Source: Chlorobiales bacterium Clorobi_01 (GTDB lineage: Bacteria > Bacteroidota > Chlorobiia > Chlorobiales > Chlorobiaceae). Taken from it: DNA of 64,000 nt. The DNA is taken from the NCBI GenBank assembly GCA_001602925.1, contig LUZT01000001.1:1-64000 (forward strand). Reading direction: 5' to 3'. Below, in pieces: positions 28,257-37,193 of the stretch. Within the stretch, counting starts at the first letter, position 1; every line of letters begins with the position of its first letter. Both the position numbers and the translations under genes were made by a program. The notes under the pieces were generated by a model that made no database searches, was not told the DNA's origin, and saw only the letters and a list, made by a program, of their open reading frames with translations.

Positions 28257-30512
28257 TTACAGTTTATGGTTCTTTTCGGGAAAATCCAAATCTTTTTGGT
28301 GTTGCTGCCGTTTTTTCCCGAGCTTTTTTCTGATTTGTAACTGATTCTTTTTCATGAACCCGGATATTTCTTCTCTTATTTTTCGGATGGTCGATGCTCC
28401 GAACGGGAAGGATTTCGGGGCGACCACGTCGGCATACTCCTCTTCGATGATGGCGCAATCGAACTGTGCCGGATAGATCATGATTTTACTGATGTCCTTG
28501 ACATGCTTTTCAAGTCGTTCAGGCACGAGATCGAAAAAGGCTTTGTAAGAAATGGACTCCCTGCGGGCGCAGACAAACGTGACAATGTCGTCTTCCCTGA
28601 AGTGAAGTTTTCGACTGGCGATATCCTCCCATTCACGGAAGTTTTTGAACACTTCGTACAGAACAGGAGAGGCTGAATGGCCGGTTTTCAGTGTTTCGAT
28701 GATGGCCAGCCGGCTTTTCCTGTCGCAATGGAAAAGCAGTGGAATGGCTAATTCCTGTGACAGGCGACTCATTTTGCGCAGCCATTGCCCGAATCCTTTC
28801 TCTTTTTCGGCGAAAGGCGGGCAGATAACCACGATTCTCCGATGTATGGCCAGGGGACGTGTGAGATGACAGATCATGGTGGTTTTGCAGGTACACTCCA
28901 CGATGCTCTCAGTGGCGTCGTTGATCATCCGGTCGAGGAACCCCTGGCGACTTGGCCAGTCGAAGACAATCAGGTCTGACTGGGATTCCTTGACTGTTCT
29001 GCCGATGCCGCTGCAGATATTGTAGTCGATAGTTGCAACGATGTTGAGGCTGGTGTCGAACGATGCCGCAAAATCGACTGTTGGCGCCAACTCTTTTCTG
29101 GCTTTTTTCAGGTTCAGTTCAGCTTCATGATCATTGGGCACGACGGTCAGGATGGTCAGCGGATTGAGGGAGCGCTTTTCCCTGATCATTACGGCGAGCT
29201 CCAGCACCCTTTCGGAGGGCTTTTTTTCTGCGATCGGTAACAGGATCTGCTCATCGGAATCGCTTTCGGCGTGCTCTTTTTCAGGTGCGGCGTCGTTCTC
29301 TTCAAGCACGATCTCCTTGGCTGCCTTTTCCGTAACCAGCGAACTGACGATGCAGGTGACGAGAATGAGGATAATGATGGCGTTGAGGATGTTAAGGTCG
29401 AGGATGCGTGCACGGTAGCCAACCAGTGCGATGGCGATGGTTGCGGCGGCGCGGGAGCTGCTCAGGCCGAAGATAAGCCGCCGGTGAGCGGCGGAATAGC
29501 CGAAAATTTTCTGGGTAGAGAGCGCCGCGAGCCATTTTCCTGCTAGTGCCACGAAGGTCAAAAGGGCGGCGATGATCAGGGCCATCGGGCTGCTCAGGAT
29601 GACCCTCAGGTCCACCAGCATTCCCACGCTTATGAGGAAGAATGGTATGAAGAGCGAGTTTCCGATGAACTCGATGCGGTTCATCAGGGCTGAAGAGCCT
29701 GGAATGAGAGGGTTGAGCGCGAGGCCCGCTGCGAAGGCTCCCACAATTGGCTCCAGCCCTGCGGCTTTTGCGAGGAAAGCCGAAAAGAAAAGCGCCGCCA
29801 GAACGAAGATGTAGTGGGCGTGTTTTTCGTTTTCGAGCTTGGTGAAAAACCAGCGGGCGATGGCGGGCAGTACGATGAACACGATCGCCGAAAAGAGTGT
29901 GAGCGCGATGACGAGGTGCAGCCAGAACTCATGATTGATGTCACCCCGGCTATAGCCTATAATGACCGCCAGGAGGATCAGCACAGCAGTATCGCTCAGG
30001 ATCGTCCCTGCTACCGTGATGGCAACCGTCCGGTTTTTCGAAATTCCCATCCGGCTCACAATAGGGTAGGCTACCAGTGTGTGCGTCGCGAACATGCTGG
30101 CCGTCAGAAGACTGGTGCTCAGTGGATAGTTCAGCAGGTAGCGGCAGACCGGATAACCCACGGCAATGGGGATTGCAAAGGTCAGCAGTCCGAACAGGGC
30201 GCTTTTGTACCTGTTTTTCCTGAAATCGTTGACATCGAGTTCGATGCCTGCGATAAACAGGATGTAGAGCAGGCCAATGGTAGAGAAAAGCTCGACTGCC
30301 GAGCTTTTCTCAAGCAGGTTCAGGCTGTGTGGACCGATGAGCACGCCCGAAAGGATCAGGCCTACCGTACCAGGGATGTTGAATCTTTTGGAAACAATCG
30401 GGGCGAGCAGGATGATGAACAGCACGAGCGAAAAGACCAGCACCGGATTGGTCAACGGTAGCCGGAATTCCTCGAGAAACTGATGGTAATAGGATTCCAT
30501 AGGCTTGTTCAT
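28257..30512 (-). CDS. KefB/CPA2-type cation:proton antiporter with cytoplasmic USP-like region
   Basis: About 751 residues. The first ~395 form a CPA2 antiporter with 12-13 membrane segments, including FNIPGTVGLILSGVLIGPH and GLEPIVGAFAAGLALNPLIPG. The C-terminal ~350 residues are cytoplasmic and look like two universal-stress-protein-like lobes (ILLPIAEKKPSERVLELAVMIR; then RIVVICPPFAEKEKGFGQWLR), likely a regulatory nucleotide-binding part. Several ATG codons are possible starts (30617, 30512, 30500); 30512 or 30500 lies closest to the first membrane segment. The transported ion (Na or K) is not decided by sequence. Confidence 0.88.
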   Translation of the reverse strand: MNKPMESYYHQFLEEFRLPLTNPVLVFSLVLFIILLAPIVSKRFNIPGTVGLILSGVLIGPHSLNLLEKSSAVELFSTIGLLYILFIAGIELDVNDFRKNRYKSALFGLLTFAIPIAVGYPVCRYLLNYPLSTSLLTASMFATHTLVAYPIVSRMGISKNRTVAITVAGTILSDTAVLILLAVIIGYSRGDINHEFWLHLVIALTLFSAIVFIVLPAIARWFFTKLENEKHAHYIFVLAALFFSAFLAKAAGLEPIVGAFAAGLALNPLIPGSSALMNRIEFIGNSLFIPFFLISVGMLVDLRVILSSPMALIIAALLTFVALAGKWLAALSTQKIFGYSAAHRRLIFGLSSSRAAATIAIALVGYRARILDLNILNAIIILILVTCIVSSLVTEKAAKEIVLEENDAAPEKEHAESDSDEQILLPIAEKKPSERVLELAVMIREKRSLNPLTILTVVPNDHEAELNLKKARKELAPTVDFAASFDTSLNIVATIDYNICSGIGRTVKESQSDLIVFDWPSRQGFLDRMINDATESIVECTCKTTMICHLTRPLAIHRRIVVICPPFAEKEKGFGQWLRKMSRLSQELAIPLLFHCDRKSRLAIIETLKTGHSASPVLYEVFKNFREWEDIASRKLHFREDDIVTFVCARRESISYKAFFDLVPERLEKHVKDISKIMIYPAQFDCAIIEEEYADVVAPKSFPFGASTIRKIREEISGFMKKNQLQIRKKLGKKRQQHQKDLDFPEKNHKL

Positions 30513-30692
30513 GCTTCTGGTTTGGTCGTCTCTGACCACAGGGGGCAGGATAGAATGTAAACAATTTGGCGCTGCTGCTGCCAGACACTCTTTCAGGATT
30601 CTCGCTTCAGTCTTCATCGCCCGGCACTCGCTGAATGAGCGATTTAATACTTAAATTGTTAAAAAATCTCTTGTAAACAGCATGATTGTCTA

Positions 30693-31538
30693 TTGAAAAG
30701 CATACGGAAATCTCTGGGCGTGGTTATTACTGGCGGGAGTGCCGGGCTCGGGCTGGCAATGGCGAGGGAGTTTTTGCGGGCTGGTGATCGCGTCGTGATC
30801 TGCTCCCGCCGCGAATCAAATCTGAAATCGGCCTTGCAGATGCTTGGCAGTGATGTCCCGGACCGTGATGTTCATGGCATGGTCTGCGATGTATCGCTTC
30901 CCGCTCAGGCCGCAGATTTTGCTGCTTTTGCTGCCGCAAAACTTGGAATCATCGACCGTTGGATCAACAATGCAGGTACGGCGGGGCGGAAGCGCCGGCC
31001 GCTCTGGGAACTCGATCTCTCCGACATCGACGTGACCTGCCGCACCAATCTTTCCGGTAGCATGATGCTTTGCGCCGAAGCGCTGCGCGTTATGCTTCGC
31101 CAGCCAGCGAGTGCTGACGAGCCGCTTTACCATCTGTTCAACATGGGATTTTCATCGGCGGGCCTCCGTTCATCGCCTACCTCCGTGCCACATCGGGCAT
31201 CCAAACGGGCGGTGGCGATCATGAGCGAACTGCTTCGCCAGGAACTCGAAGCCGCTGGCAACCGTTCAGTCGGTATTCACGAGCTGAGTCCCGGACTGGT
31301 GCTGACCGATCTGTTGCTCCGCGACGCCACGCCTGCTCAGAAGCGCTTTTTCAACGCGATGGCCGAAACTCCGGAAACCGTTGCGGCAACGCTGGTGCCA
31401 GCAATCAGGGCCATCACCGGACGAGGCAGCACGTTGCGCTACCAGCCGGTGCTTTTCATGTTTGCAAAGCTGGCGGCGTCGGCGTTTGGTTATCGCAAGG
31501 AGCGCTTTTTTGACAGCGAAGGGGAACCTTGGGGATAG
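30693..31538 (+). CDS. Short-chain dehydrogenase related to NYC1/NOL chlorophyll b reductases, catalytic Tyr replaced
   Basis: 281 residues; the frame opens with TTG 30693 (GTG further on is possible). The Rossmann motif is TGGSAGLG (13-20), and NNAG is at 92-95. The C-terminal block GIHELSPGLVLTDLLL and PETVAATLVPAIRAI closely resembles plant NYC1/NOL, which reduce the 7-formyl group of chlorophyll b. The usual YxxxK reads His167-x-x-x-Lys171 (VPHRASKRAV), so the catalytic Tyr is missing. In a chlorosome-containing bacterium a (bacterio)chlorophyll or tetrapyrrole substrate is attractive, but the missing Tyr means activity is not assured. Divergent from the antiporter gene. Confidence 0.8.
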   Translation: MKSIRKSLGVVITGGSAGLGLAMAREFLRAGDRVVICSRRESNLKSALQMLGSDVPDRDVHGMVCDVSLPAQAADFAAFAAAKLGIIDRWINNAGTAGRKRRPLWELDLSDIDVTCRTNLSGSMMLCAEALRVMLRQPASADEPLYHLFNMGFSSAGLRSSPTSVPHRASKRAVAIMSELLRQELEAAGNRSVGIHELSPGLVLTDLLLRDATPAQKRFFNAMAETPETVAATLVPAIRAITGRGSTLRYQPVLFMFAKLAASAFGYRKERFFDSEGEPWG

Positions 31539-31574
31539 GTCTTATAGGACTTATCGGTCGAAGAGGAAAGAGTG

Positions 31575-31600
31575 AAGGGCGGAAACCCGTATCCGCCCTT
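31575..31600. terminator. Hairpin between convergent genes
   Basis: Perfect 9 bp inverted repeat AAGGGCGGA (31575-31583) and TCCGCCCTT (31592-31600) with an 8 nt loop, between the convergent SDR gene (ends 31538) and the small minus-strand gene (ends 31618). Probably a two-way terminator. Confidence 0.7.
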
Positions 31601-31617
31601 GAAATTCAAAATCCTCC

Positions 31618-31983
31618 TTACGCCGCAATCCACTGCACGGCGCTATCGACATCTTCGAACAGATCGACGCGGGGAGCTCCCTTCTGGCTGCTGCCGCTAT
31701 CGAACAGGCCTGCGACGGCGTTTTGGAGTCCGTTCTGCAAGACGATGGCAACCTTGTTTTTTCTGTTCTTCAGGTTCAGTTTCTGGACGATCGGCATGAC
31801 CGAAGAGATGGTTGCCAGTGACAGGCTGGTTTCGTCGTCTCCCTTGAAAATCCAGATACGGCTCTTGTCGCCGAAACCCGGAAGGGCAGTGATGCGAAGG
31901 AAGGCGTCGAGAAGTTCCGAAAAACTGACCGAGCCGGTAAAGGTGACCGCGATGTATTCCGATTCATTGATGATTCTGTACAT
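31618..31983 (-). CDS. Small STAS/SpoIIAA-like protein
   Basis: 121 residues, no signal peptide or membrane segment. Alternating strands and helices, with EYIAVTFTGSVSFSELLDAFLRI at the start and VDLFEDVDSAVQWI at the end, resemble SpoIIAA-like (STAS-related) proteins of Chlorobi and Bacteroidetes. The domain call rests on pattern only. A 500 bp gap with no gene lies upstream. Function unknown. Confidence 0.6.
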   Translation of the reverse strand: MYRIINESEYIAVTFTGSVSFSELLDAFLRITALPGFGDKSRIWIFKGDDETSLSLATISSVMPIVQKLNLKNRKNKVAIVLQNGLQNAVAGLFDSGSSQKGAPRVDLFEDVDSAVQWIAA

Positions 31984-32433
31984 GGTCGTAGGTTTTTCGT
32001 TTTGTGATAATCTTTATAAAAAGATCATCAATAAGTGTGCCAATGATTTTGATTTTTATGTAACACTCCTTGTGTAGTCGTACTCTTTGCTATCTATTTT
32101 ATTAAAATAGAATACTTTACTTGGTGTCGGATGGATTTGAGAAATTTTCAGGGAAAAAGATGCGGGACACTCGAGGGTAGAAGAAGGATGATGATGGCTA
32201 CAAATATGTAACAAGTTTTTCCTTCCAGGGACACTTATGACTCCAGTAACAATAGACAGTTCAATCCACCACAGGAAGAGATTTTGTTAACCTTTTGTTT
32301 TATTTGGCGTTAGTCATAATCGTCTGATTGAAGCTCAGTGGTATCCTGCTTTTTCTTCATTTTTGTAGAAAACTGGTGATGTTTGAATGCGCCGTACCGT
32401 GACAGAAACGGGCTTCCCGTGATGCCGGACGCA
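31984..32433. other. Intergenic gap with a short perfect palindrome
   Basis: No gene seen. An AT-rich palindrome CTATTTTA-T-TAAAATAG (32094-32110) lies about 110 bp upstream of the STAS-like gene start and could be an operator. Open frames crossing the 3' part of this stretch are antisense to the large dehydrogenase gene and not real. Confidence 0.4.
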
Positions 32434-32463
32434 GAAAGGGCGGGCTTGAGTGCCCGCCCTTTC
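32434..32463 (-). terminator. Terminator of the FAD/iron-sulfur dehydrogenase gene
   Basis: Perfect 12 bp inverted repeat GAAAGGGCGGGC (32434-32445) and GCCCGCCCTTTC (32452-32463) with a 6 nt loop, 25 bp beyond the stop of the minus-strand gene. The T tract on the minus strand is short. Confidence 0.75.
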
Positions 32464-32487
32464 AATTCATCATTCGACATTGTTCAT

Positions 32488-35400
32488 TTAGAACATCACC
32501 GCTTGGGCCTTTGCTGCCTGGACGAGGAAGCGCTCCATCCAGTCGGGGCCGGAGTGTTTTTCGGCAAGCGCCACGGCGATGTGCTTGGGTTCGATGCCCA
32601 TGTCGCGGTTGCGCCCGAGGCCCTGCACGCACGATGGGCAGTTGGTCAGTATCGTCGCGGTCGCTTCGCCGTGCATCGATTCCTTTAGCGCTTCGCGTTT
32701 GCGATGCAGCATCGAATCGGTGATGTCGGGGCGTGAGAGCGCCAGCGTGCCCGCTTCCGAGCAGCAGTGCGGTACATCGGTCACCTTGCCGAAGCCGCCG
32801 ACATCGCGCAACAGGTCGCAGGCCTTGCCCTTTAGCGAGTCGTGGCAGGGGGCGTGGTAGAGGCTCTGTGTCGAACCGCCGCCTACCCGCATTCCTTTTT
32901 CGTAAGCGTACCGTGACACATCGACGATCCGGTCACCGAAGAGCTTCGGGGCATCCATGACTTCAAGTCCCTCCATGCAGGTGCCGCAGGAGATCACACA
33001 GGCGTCGAAATCCAGATAGGAGAACATCTCGCGAATCTGGCTGAACATCACCGTGTTGCGCAGCACGATCGAGGCGTACTCCTCCTCTTTCGCGTTGACG
33101 TTCAGCGGGAAGCCGCAGCAGAGGAATGGCGGCGGCAGCACCACGCGCGTGCCGGTTTCGAGCAGAATATGGATCGCAGCCATCGAGATGGTCGAGTGCA
33201 GGCGCTCCGAGCCGCAGCCGGGGAAGTAGAAGACCGTCGAGGTCGCCTCCTTACCGGTTGGTTCGAACACCAGCACCTGATCGCTGTCGCAGGCGGGCAG
33301 CACATCGCGCAGCGTCTTTTCCGGCACCGGCGGCACCGCAGAACGCAAGAGGCGCAGCGGCGGAAGGACATTCTGCGCATCGGGTGCCTGCAACGGGGCG
33401 GTCATTTTCGTGCCAGCTCGCTGGGCTGCGCCGCCAATCCGCAGCACCGTGTTGCGGAACATCTTGTTGTAGAACGGCGAGCGGTTGGCCAGGTAGTTCA
33501 GCGTCATCTTAGTGATGGGCGGCGAGTCCTTGAACCCGCGCGCAGAGAGAATCTGCCGTTCAAGAATCGACACCTCGCCCGAATCGATGTCCACCGGGCA
33601 GGGTTTCAGGCACTTGTGGCAGATGGTGCAGTGATCCGAGACCTCCTCCAGCCACTGCAACAGTTTGAAGTCGGTCGAGCGTTCGCGCTGGGCGTCGTAC
33701 AGCAGCGCCTCGATGAGCGAGCCGATAGCGAGGTTCTTGTTGCGCGGGTGGTAGAACATGCCGCGCGCCGGGTAGTAAACGCAGCAGTCCGGCTTGCACT
33801 TGCCGCAGCGGATGCAGTAGTCCACCTTCTTCGAGAGCGCTTCCAGTTTGCTGCGCTTGAGGATGTGCGCCTCCAGCTCCAGCAGGTTGAACGACGGGGT
33901 GAAAATCTGGTTCAGCGCCTCGTAATCTTCCAGTTTGCCGGGGTTCATGATGCCATCCGGATCAACCTCGCGGCGATAGGCTGATAGCTCTTCGATGCGT
34001 TCCCTGTCCATGTACTTCAGCTTCGTCACGCCAATGCCGTGCTCGCCCGACACCACGCCGCCGAGCGAAATCACCTTTTCCATTACCTTGTCGATGACGT
34101 GATCCGCGCGGTCGAGCATCGGGCGGTCGTTCGAGAGCACCGGCACGTTCACGTGCACGTTGCCGTCGCCGGCGTGCATGTGCGTGGCCAGCACGATGCG
34201 CCGGTCGCGCACATGCTTGAAATCCGCTTCGATGGCGTCGAGCGTTTTCGGATACCCGCGGAAAAGCTGCTTCAGCTCGGTGCGGAACTCCTGCAAAAGC
34301 GTCAGCGAACGCAACAGCAGGGGATCGGCGGCTTCGAGCCGGTTGCGGATCAGGTCGCACAGGCCGAGTCCCGCCGGAATCTTCGCCTCGAATGGTGTCA
34401 GTTTTTCCGGATTGCTGCTTTCGCGCAGCATCGCGTCAATCCGTTCAACATACTTCAATTGCGAATAGCGCTCCTCCTCGACGTTCAGATCGTCGATGAA
34501 ACGGGCGAACACCGCGAGCTGGTCGATGGGGATGACGATATCCTCGTTCAGCTTGAAGGCGTTGGTGCGCCGGGCAATCGCGCCGAGCTTCTTGCGATCC
34601 TGCCAGAAGAGAACGCTCTCGGCCTGGTCTCGCGCCACGAACATCAGCGTGTTCGGATGCTTTTCGAGCAGGGCGCGAACACGCTCCACGCCCGCCTCGA
34701 CCTCGGCTTCCGTATGCCCGGCGATGTCGATCAGCAGCACCGCCTTGGGCGTCTGCGGGCGGGTGGCCTTCACCTTGTAGTCGATGGCGCGGATATACTC
34801 GTCGTCGAAGTGCTCCAGCGCGAGCAGCGTTTCGTGATCGACATTCTGGTATGGAAACGCCTTCGACAGCTCGACGATCACGCGGCTCGCCTCGTCCATG
34901 TCGGGGCCGAAGAACTCCAGGCAGAGCGTGCGTTTTTCTTCATATTTCGGATAGAGCACGAACACTGCCGAGGTGATGACGCCGTCGGTGCCCTCCTTCT
35001 GCAATCCCGGTACGCCGCCGAGCGCCTTGTTGGTGATGTCCTTCCATAGGCCCTGCTTGCGGATTTCCGTGCCGCGCAGGGTGATGCGCTTCAAGGGGGC
35101 GCCGTGCTGGTCCAGCACCTCGTAGGTCACGGTGTCCTCGGGCAGAATCTTGCGAAGCTGATGGTCGGTGCGTCGCACGGTCCAGAGCTTGCCGCCCGGC
35201 ATGGCGATTTTCCATTCGAGAAGGTTGTCGATGCAGGTGCCCCAGCGCACGGCCATCTTGCCGCCCGCGTTCTCGGCGATGTTGCCGCCGATGGTGCAGG
35301 CCCACTCGCTGGTCGGGTCGGTGGCGAAGACCAGACCGTGCTCGTCAGCCTGGTGCATGGCCGCCTCGGTGATGACACCCGATTCGACCTCGATCACGCT

Positions 35401-36150
35401 GCCGGTCACCGTGTGGCCATCCTTCAAGTGGAAGGTTCGTTCGGTGATGCCGCGCACATGGTTCAGCTTCTCGGTGTTGATCATGACGCAATCCGAACGC
35501 AGCGGCACCGCGCCGCCGGTGAGGCCGGTGCCCGCGCCGCGCGGAATGACGCGCAGCCCGAGCTTCGCGATCGCCGCGATCAGTGGCGCCACCTGCGCCT
35601 CGTCGTCCGGCGTCACCACGGCCACAGGGAGGTACAAGCGCCAGTCGGTGGCGTCGGTTGCGTGGGCGACAATCGAAAAGGGGTCGTACAGGACGTTCTT
35701 GGCCCCGACGATAGGCGCGAGCTCCTTTTTGAGTTTGCGCCGGAACTCCGGCAGCCGCTCGATCTCCGCACGGAACTTCTCCAGCTTGGCACGCAGGGTC
35801 TGCACAATTGCCATTACCCTTGTCTCACCGTTTGCCGAAGACTGGATGGTCTCAATATCCTTCCGGGCGTGCTCGAAAATCCTGTTCCGCCGGTGCTCCG
35901 AACCGATCAGCTCCTGGAACAGATAGGGGTTGCGGCCATGAATAAGAATATCGCCGAAAAGCTGCATCAGCAGGCGAGCCGAGCGTCCGGTCACCCGGAG
36001 GTCGCGCAGTTCCTCGATCTGCCGGACGACCTCTTCGCCAAGGATGAACGAAATCGCCTGCCGGTCGCTCGCAGAGGTGTAGTTGTAAGGTATCTCGCGC
36101 TTGACGGCAGGAACTGCCGGCGCGGTGTAAGGCTCTTTATTGACAGTCAT
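32488..36150 (-). CDS. Large FAD-linked oxidase fused to iron-sulfur/CCG-domain subunit (D-lactate/D-2-hydroxyacid dehydrogenase type)
   Basis: 1220 residues combining the parts found as separate GlcD and GlcF subunits. The FAD-binding type 4 domain has RVIPRGAGTGLTGGAVPL near 210-225, and the FAD-oxidase C domain reaches about 730 (MHAGDGNVHVN, GEHGIG). Two ferredoxin motifs follow: CIRCGKCKPDCC near 776 and CTICHKCLKPCP near 836. Two CCG-type cysteine domains close the protein (CCGFPLN, CGTCMEG near 1010-1055; CCSEAG, NCPSCVQG near 1130-1170). E. coli YdiJ has a similar fused layout. It should oxidise a D-2-hydroxy acid and pass electrons to a carrier at the membrane. The residues before about 130 are an extra N-terminal helical segment. 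Confidence 0.85.
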   Translation of the reverse strand: MTVNKEPYTAPAVPAVKREIPYNYTSASDRQAISFILGEEVVRQIEELRDLRVTGRSARLLMQLFGDILIHGRNPYLFQELIGSEHRRNRIFEHARKDIETIQSSANGETRVMAIVQTLRAKLEKFRAEIERLPEFRRKLKKELAPIVGAKNVLYDPFSIVAHATDATDWRLYLPVAVVTPDDEAQVAPLIAAIAKLGLRVIPRGAGTGLTGGAVPLRSDCVMINTEKLNHVRGITERTFHLKDGHTVTGSVIEVESGVITEAAMHQADEHGLVFATDPTSEWACTIGGNIAENAGGKMAVRWGTCIDNLLEWKIAMPGGKLWTVRRTDHQLRKILPEDTVTYEVLDQHGAPLKRITLRGTEIRKQGLWKDITNKALGGVPGLQKEGTDGVITSAVFVLYPKYEEKRTLCLEFFGPDMDEASRVIVELSKAFPYQNVDHETLLALEHFDDEYIRAIDYKVKATRPQTPKAVLLIDIAGHTEAEVEAGVERVRALLEKHPNTLMFVARDQAESVLFWQDRKKLGAIARRTNAFKLNEDIVIPIDQLAVFARFIDDLNVEEERYSQLKYVERIDAMLRESSNPEKLTPFEAKIPAGLGLCDLIRNRLEAADPLLLRSLTLLQEFRTELKQLFRGYPKTLDAIEADFKHVRDRRIVLATHMHAGDGNVHVNVPVLSNDRPMLDRADHVIDKVMEKVISLGGVVSGEHGIGVTKLKYMDRERIEELSAYRREVDPDGIMNPGKLEDYEALNQIFTPSFNLLELEAHILKRSKLEALSKKVDYCIRCGKCKPDCCVYYPARGMFYHPRNKNLAIGSLIEALLYDAQRERSTDFKLLQWLEEVSDHCTICHKCLKPCPVDIDSGEVSILERQILSARGFKDSPPITKMTLNYLANRSPFYNKMFRNTVLRIGGAAQRAGTKMTAPLQAPDAQNVLPPLRLLRSAVPPVPEKTLRDVLPACDSDQVLVFEPTGKEATSTVFYFPGCGSERLHSTISMAAIHILLETGTRVVLPPPFLCCGFPLNVNAKEEEYASIVLRNTVMFSQIREMFSYLDFDACVISCGTCMEGLEVMDAPKLFGDRIVDVSRYAYEKGMRVGGGSTQSLYHAPCHDSLKGKACDLLRDVGGFGKVTDVPHCCSEAGTLALSRPDITDSMLHRKREALKESMHGEATATILTNCPSCVQGLGRNRDMGIEPKHIAVALAEKHSGPDWMERFLVQAAKAQAVMF

Positions 36151-36735
36151 AGGTATTCAATGCTGACGAAAAAATATTCATGCTCCCGCCAACAGGTGTC
36201 TGGCAGGAAGCCACGATAAACAAAGACGATAAAAATCCGGAACTCTTGCGTTTTTCTCTCTGGCCTGCTCATTGCTGCCGAAGCATCGCACAAGCGTTTC
36301 TGCAGCCATTAAAGCCATACAAAGGAACAGCTTGTCAATCAATATAACGAAACTCCCCATAACTCGTTGACAAGCCGTTACCAACCCTCGCGGCAACTTT
36401 CACGATGAAGCCGAAAAGAGTCTTTTTTCATGATATTTGAGAACTATTAACACACTTAACGAAATCCGTCCCGAGAACATTCCCCAGCCTGAATTTTCCT
36501 TGTGATTTCAATTGTCCGCTTTTTCAACCAGACGCCTGTTGCATAATGTTTCTTGTTGCTTGCAAATGGCGTAACCAGTCAGTATTATCACAAGATGCTG
36601 ATGTTCGCGGCATGACGCTTGTCAACGTTCGCCTTTACCTATTGTCAGCAAGTGGCCTTTTGCCAGATGTACTGCCGTTCTAAAAGTTTTCAGACTGTTG
36701 TGGACTCTATTCGACATGAAAGGAGTGCGTTGTCA
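36151..36735. other. Intergenic gap, no gene recognised
   Basis: 585 bp between the large dehydrogenase and the methyltransferase stub. A 72-codon minus-strand frame (36178-36396) has no protein character, and the plus frame before 36736 (from 36619) is unlike the downstream domain. I see no missing part of the methyltransferase in any frame here. The dehydrogenase promoter must be in the first part. Confidence 0.4.
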
Positions 36736-37086
36736 ATGAGCAATCCTATTTTCGATCATCTGCAAGTCCGGGGTAACGGCGTGGACGTTTTCCGCTCCAA
36801 CACTGGCGAAGTCCGCAGCGACGGAGCCGAAGGCATAGCGTGCTGGTTCATCGACACCGACTACAACATTGAATCCTTCTTCGTCCGCCACGCCTACTTT
36901 CTCGGCGCAAACGACCCGTACAAAGCATTGAAAACAACGCTAAAGGCAGAAATCAACGAAGATGCCTGGTCAACCCTGAACAACAATATGTCCCGCCCCT
37001 TCGCCAAGCCGGACACGGGAAGGATCGCGGTGAAGGTAATCAACCACCTCGGCGACGAAGTGATGAAGGTGTATCGGGTTGAGTGA
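36736..37086 (+). pseudogene. C-terminal stub of an adenine-specific DNA methyltransferase (type III Mod-like)
   Basis: 116 residues that match only the end of large adenine methyltransferases of restriction-modification systems: DVFRSNTGEVRSDGAEGIAC, WFIDTDYNIESFFVRHAYF and GRIAVKVINHLGDEVMKVYRV. The catalytic DPPY and AdoMet motifs are absent and nothing upstream supplies them. The stub has an ATG preceded by AAAGGAG (spacing 10 nt), so it might still be translated. It marks the left edge of an AT-rich islet and probably a lost restriction-modification locus. Confidence 0.7.
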
Positions 37087-37136
37087 ATTATGTTATTTTT
37101 ATGGTTACTTAATGGTTTATCATAATTGGAGAAAAA

Positions 37137-37193
37137 ATGAATAGGTTGATTGAATTTTTGAGAAAAATTTTCTCAAAATTGGAGAGAGTATGA
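37137..37193 (+). CDS. Possible 18-residue leader ORF
   Basis: ATG 37137 preceded by GGAG (6 nt spacing), encoding MNRLIEFLRKIFSKLERV. Its stop overlaps the ATG of the membrane protein gene by 4 bases (ATGA, 37190-37193), which would couple their translation. The peptide is basic and amphipathic. It contains the 11 bp palindrome at 37156-37178. Very short, so coding status is open. Confidence 0.35.
   Translation: MNRLIEFLRKIFSKLERV
37156..37178. promoter_or_regulatory. Perfect 11 bp palindrome inside the leader ORF
   Basis: TTTTGAGAAAA (37156-37166), one central base, then TTTTCTCAAAA (37168-37178). As DNA it could be an operator. As RNA the near-zero loop makes a simple hairpin unlikely, so a dimeric protein site is more plausible. 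It lies just before the start of the AT-rich membrane protein gene. Confidence 0.4.

Noticed and set aside
36178-36396. 72-codon minus-strand frame upstream of the FAD/iron-sulfur dehydrogenase
   Set aside because: Cys/Leu-rich with no family and no ribosome site; it is probably just the upstream region of the dehydrogenase.
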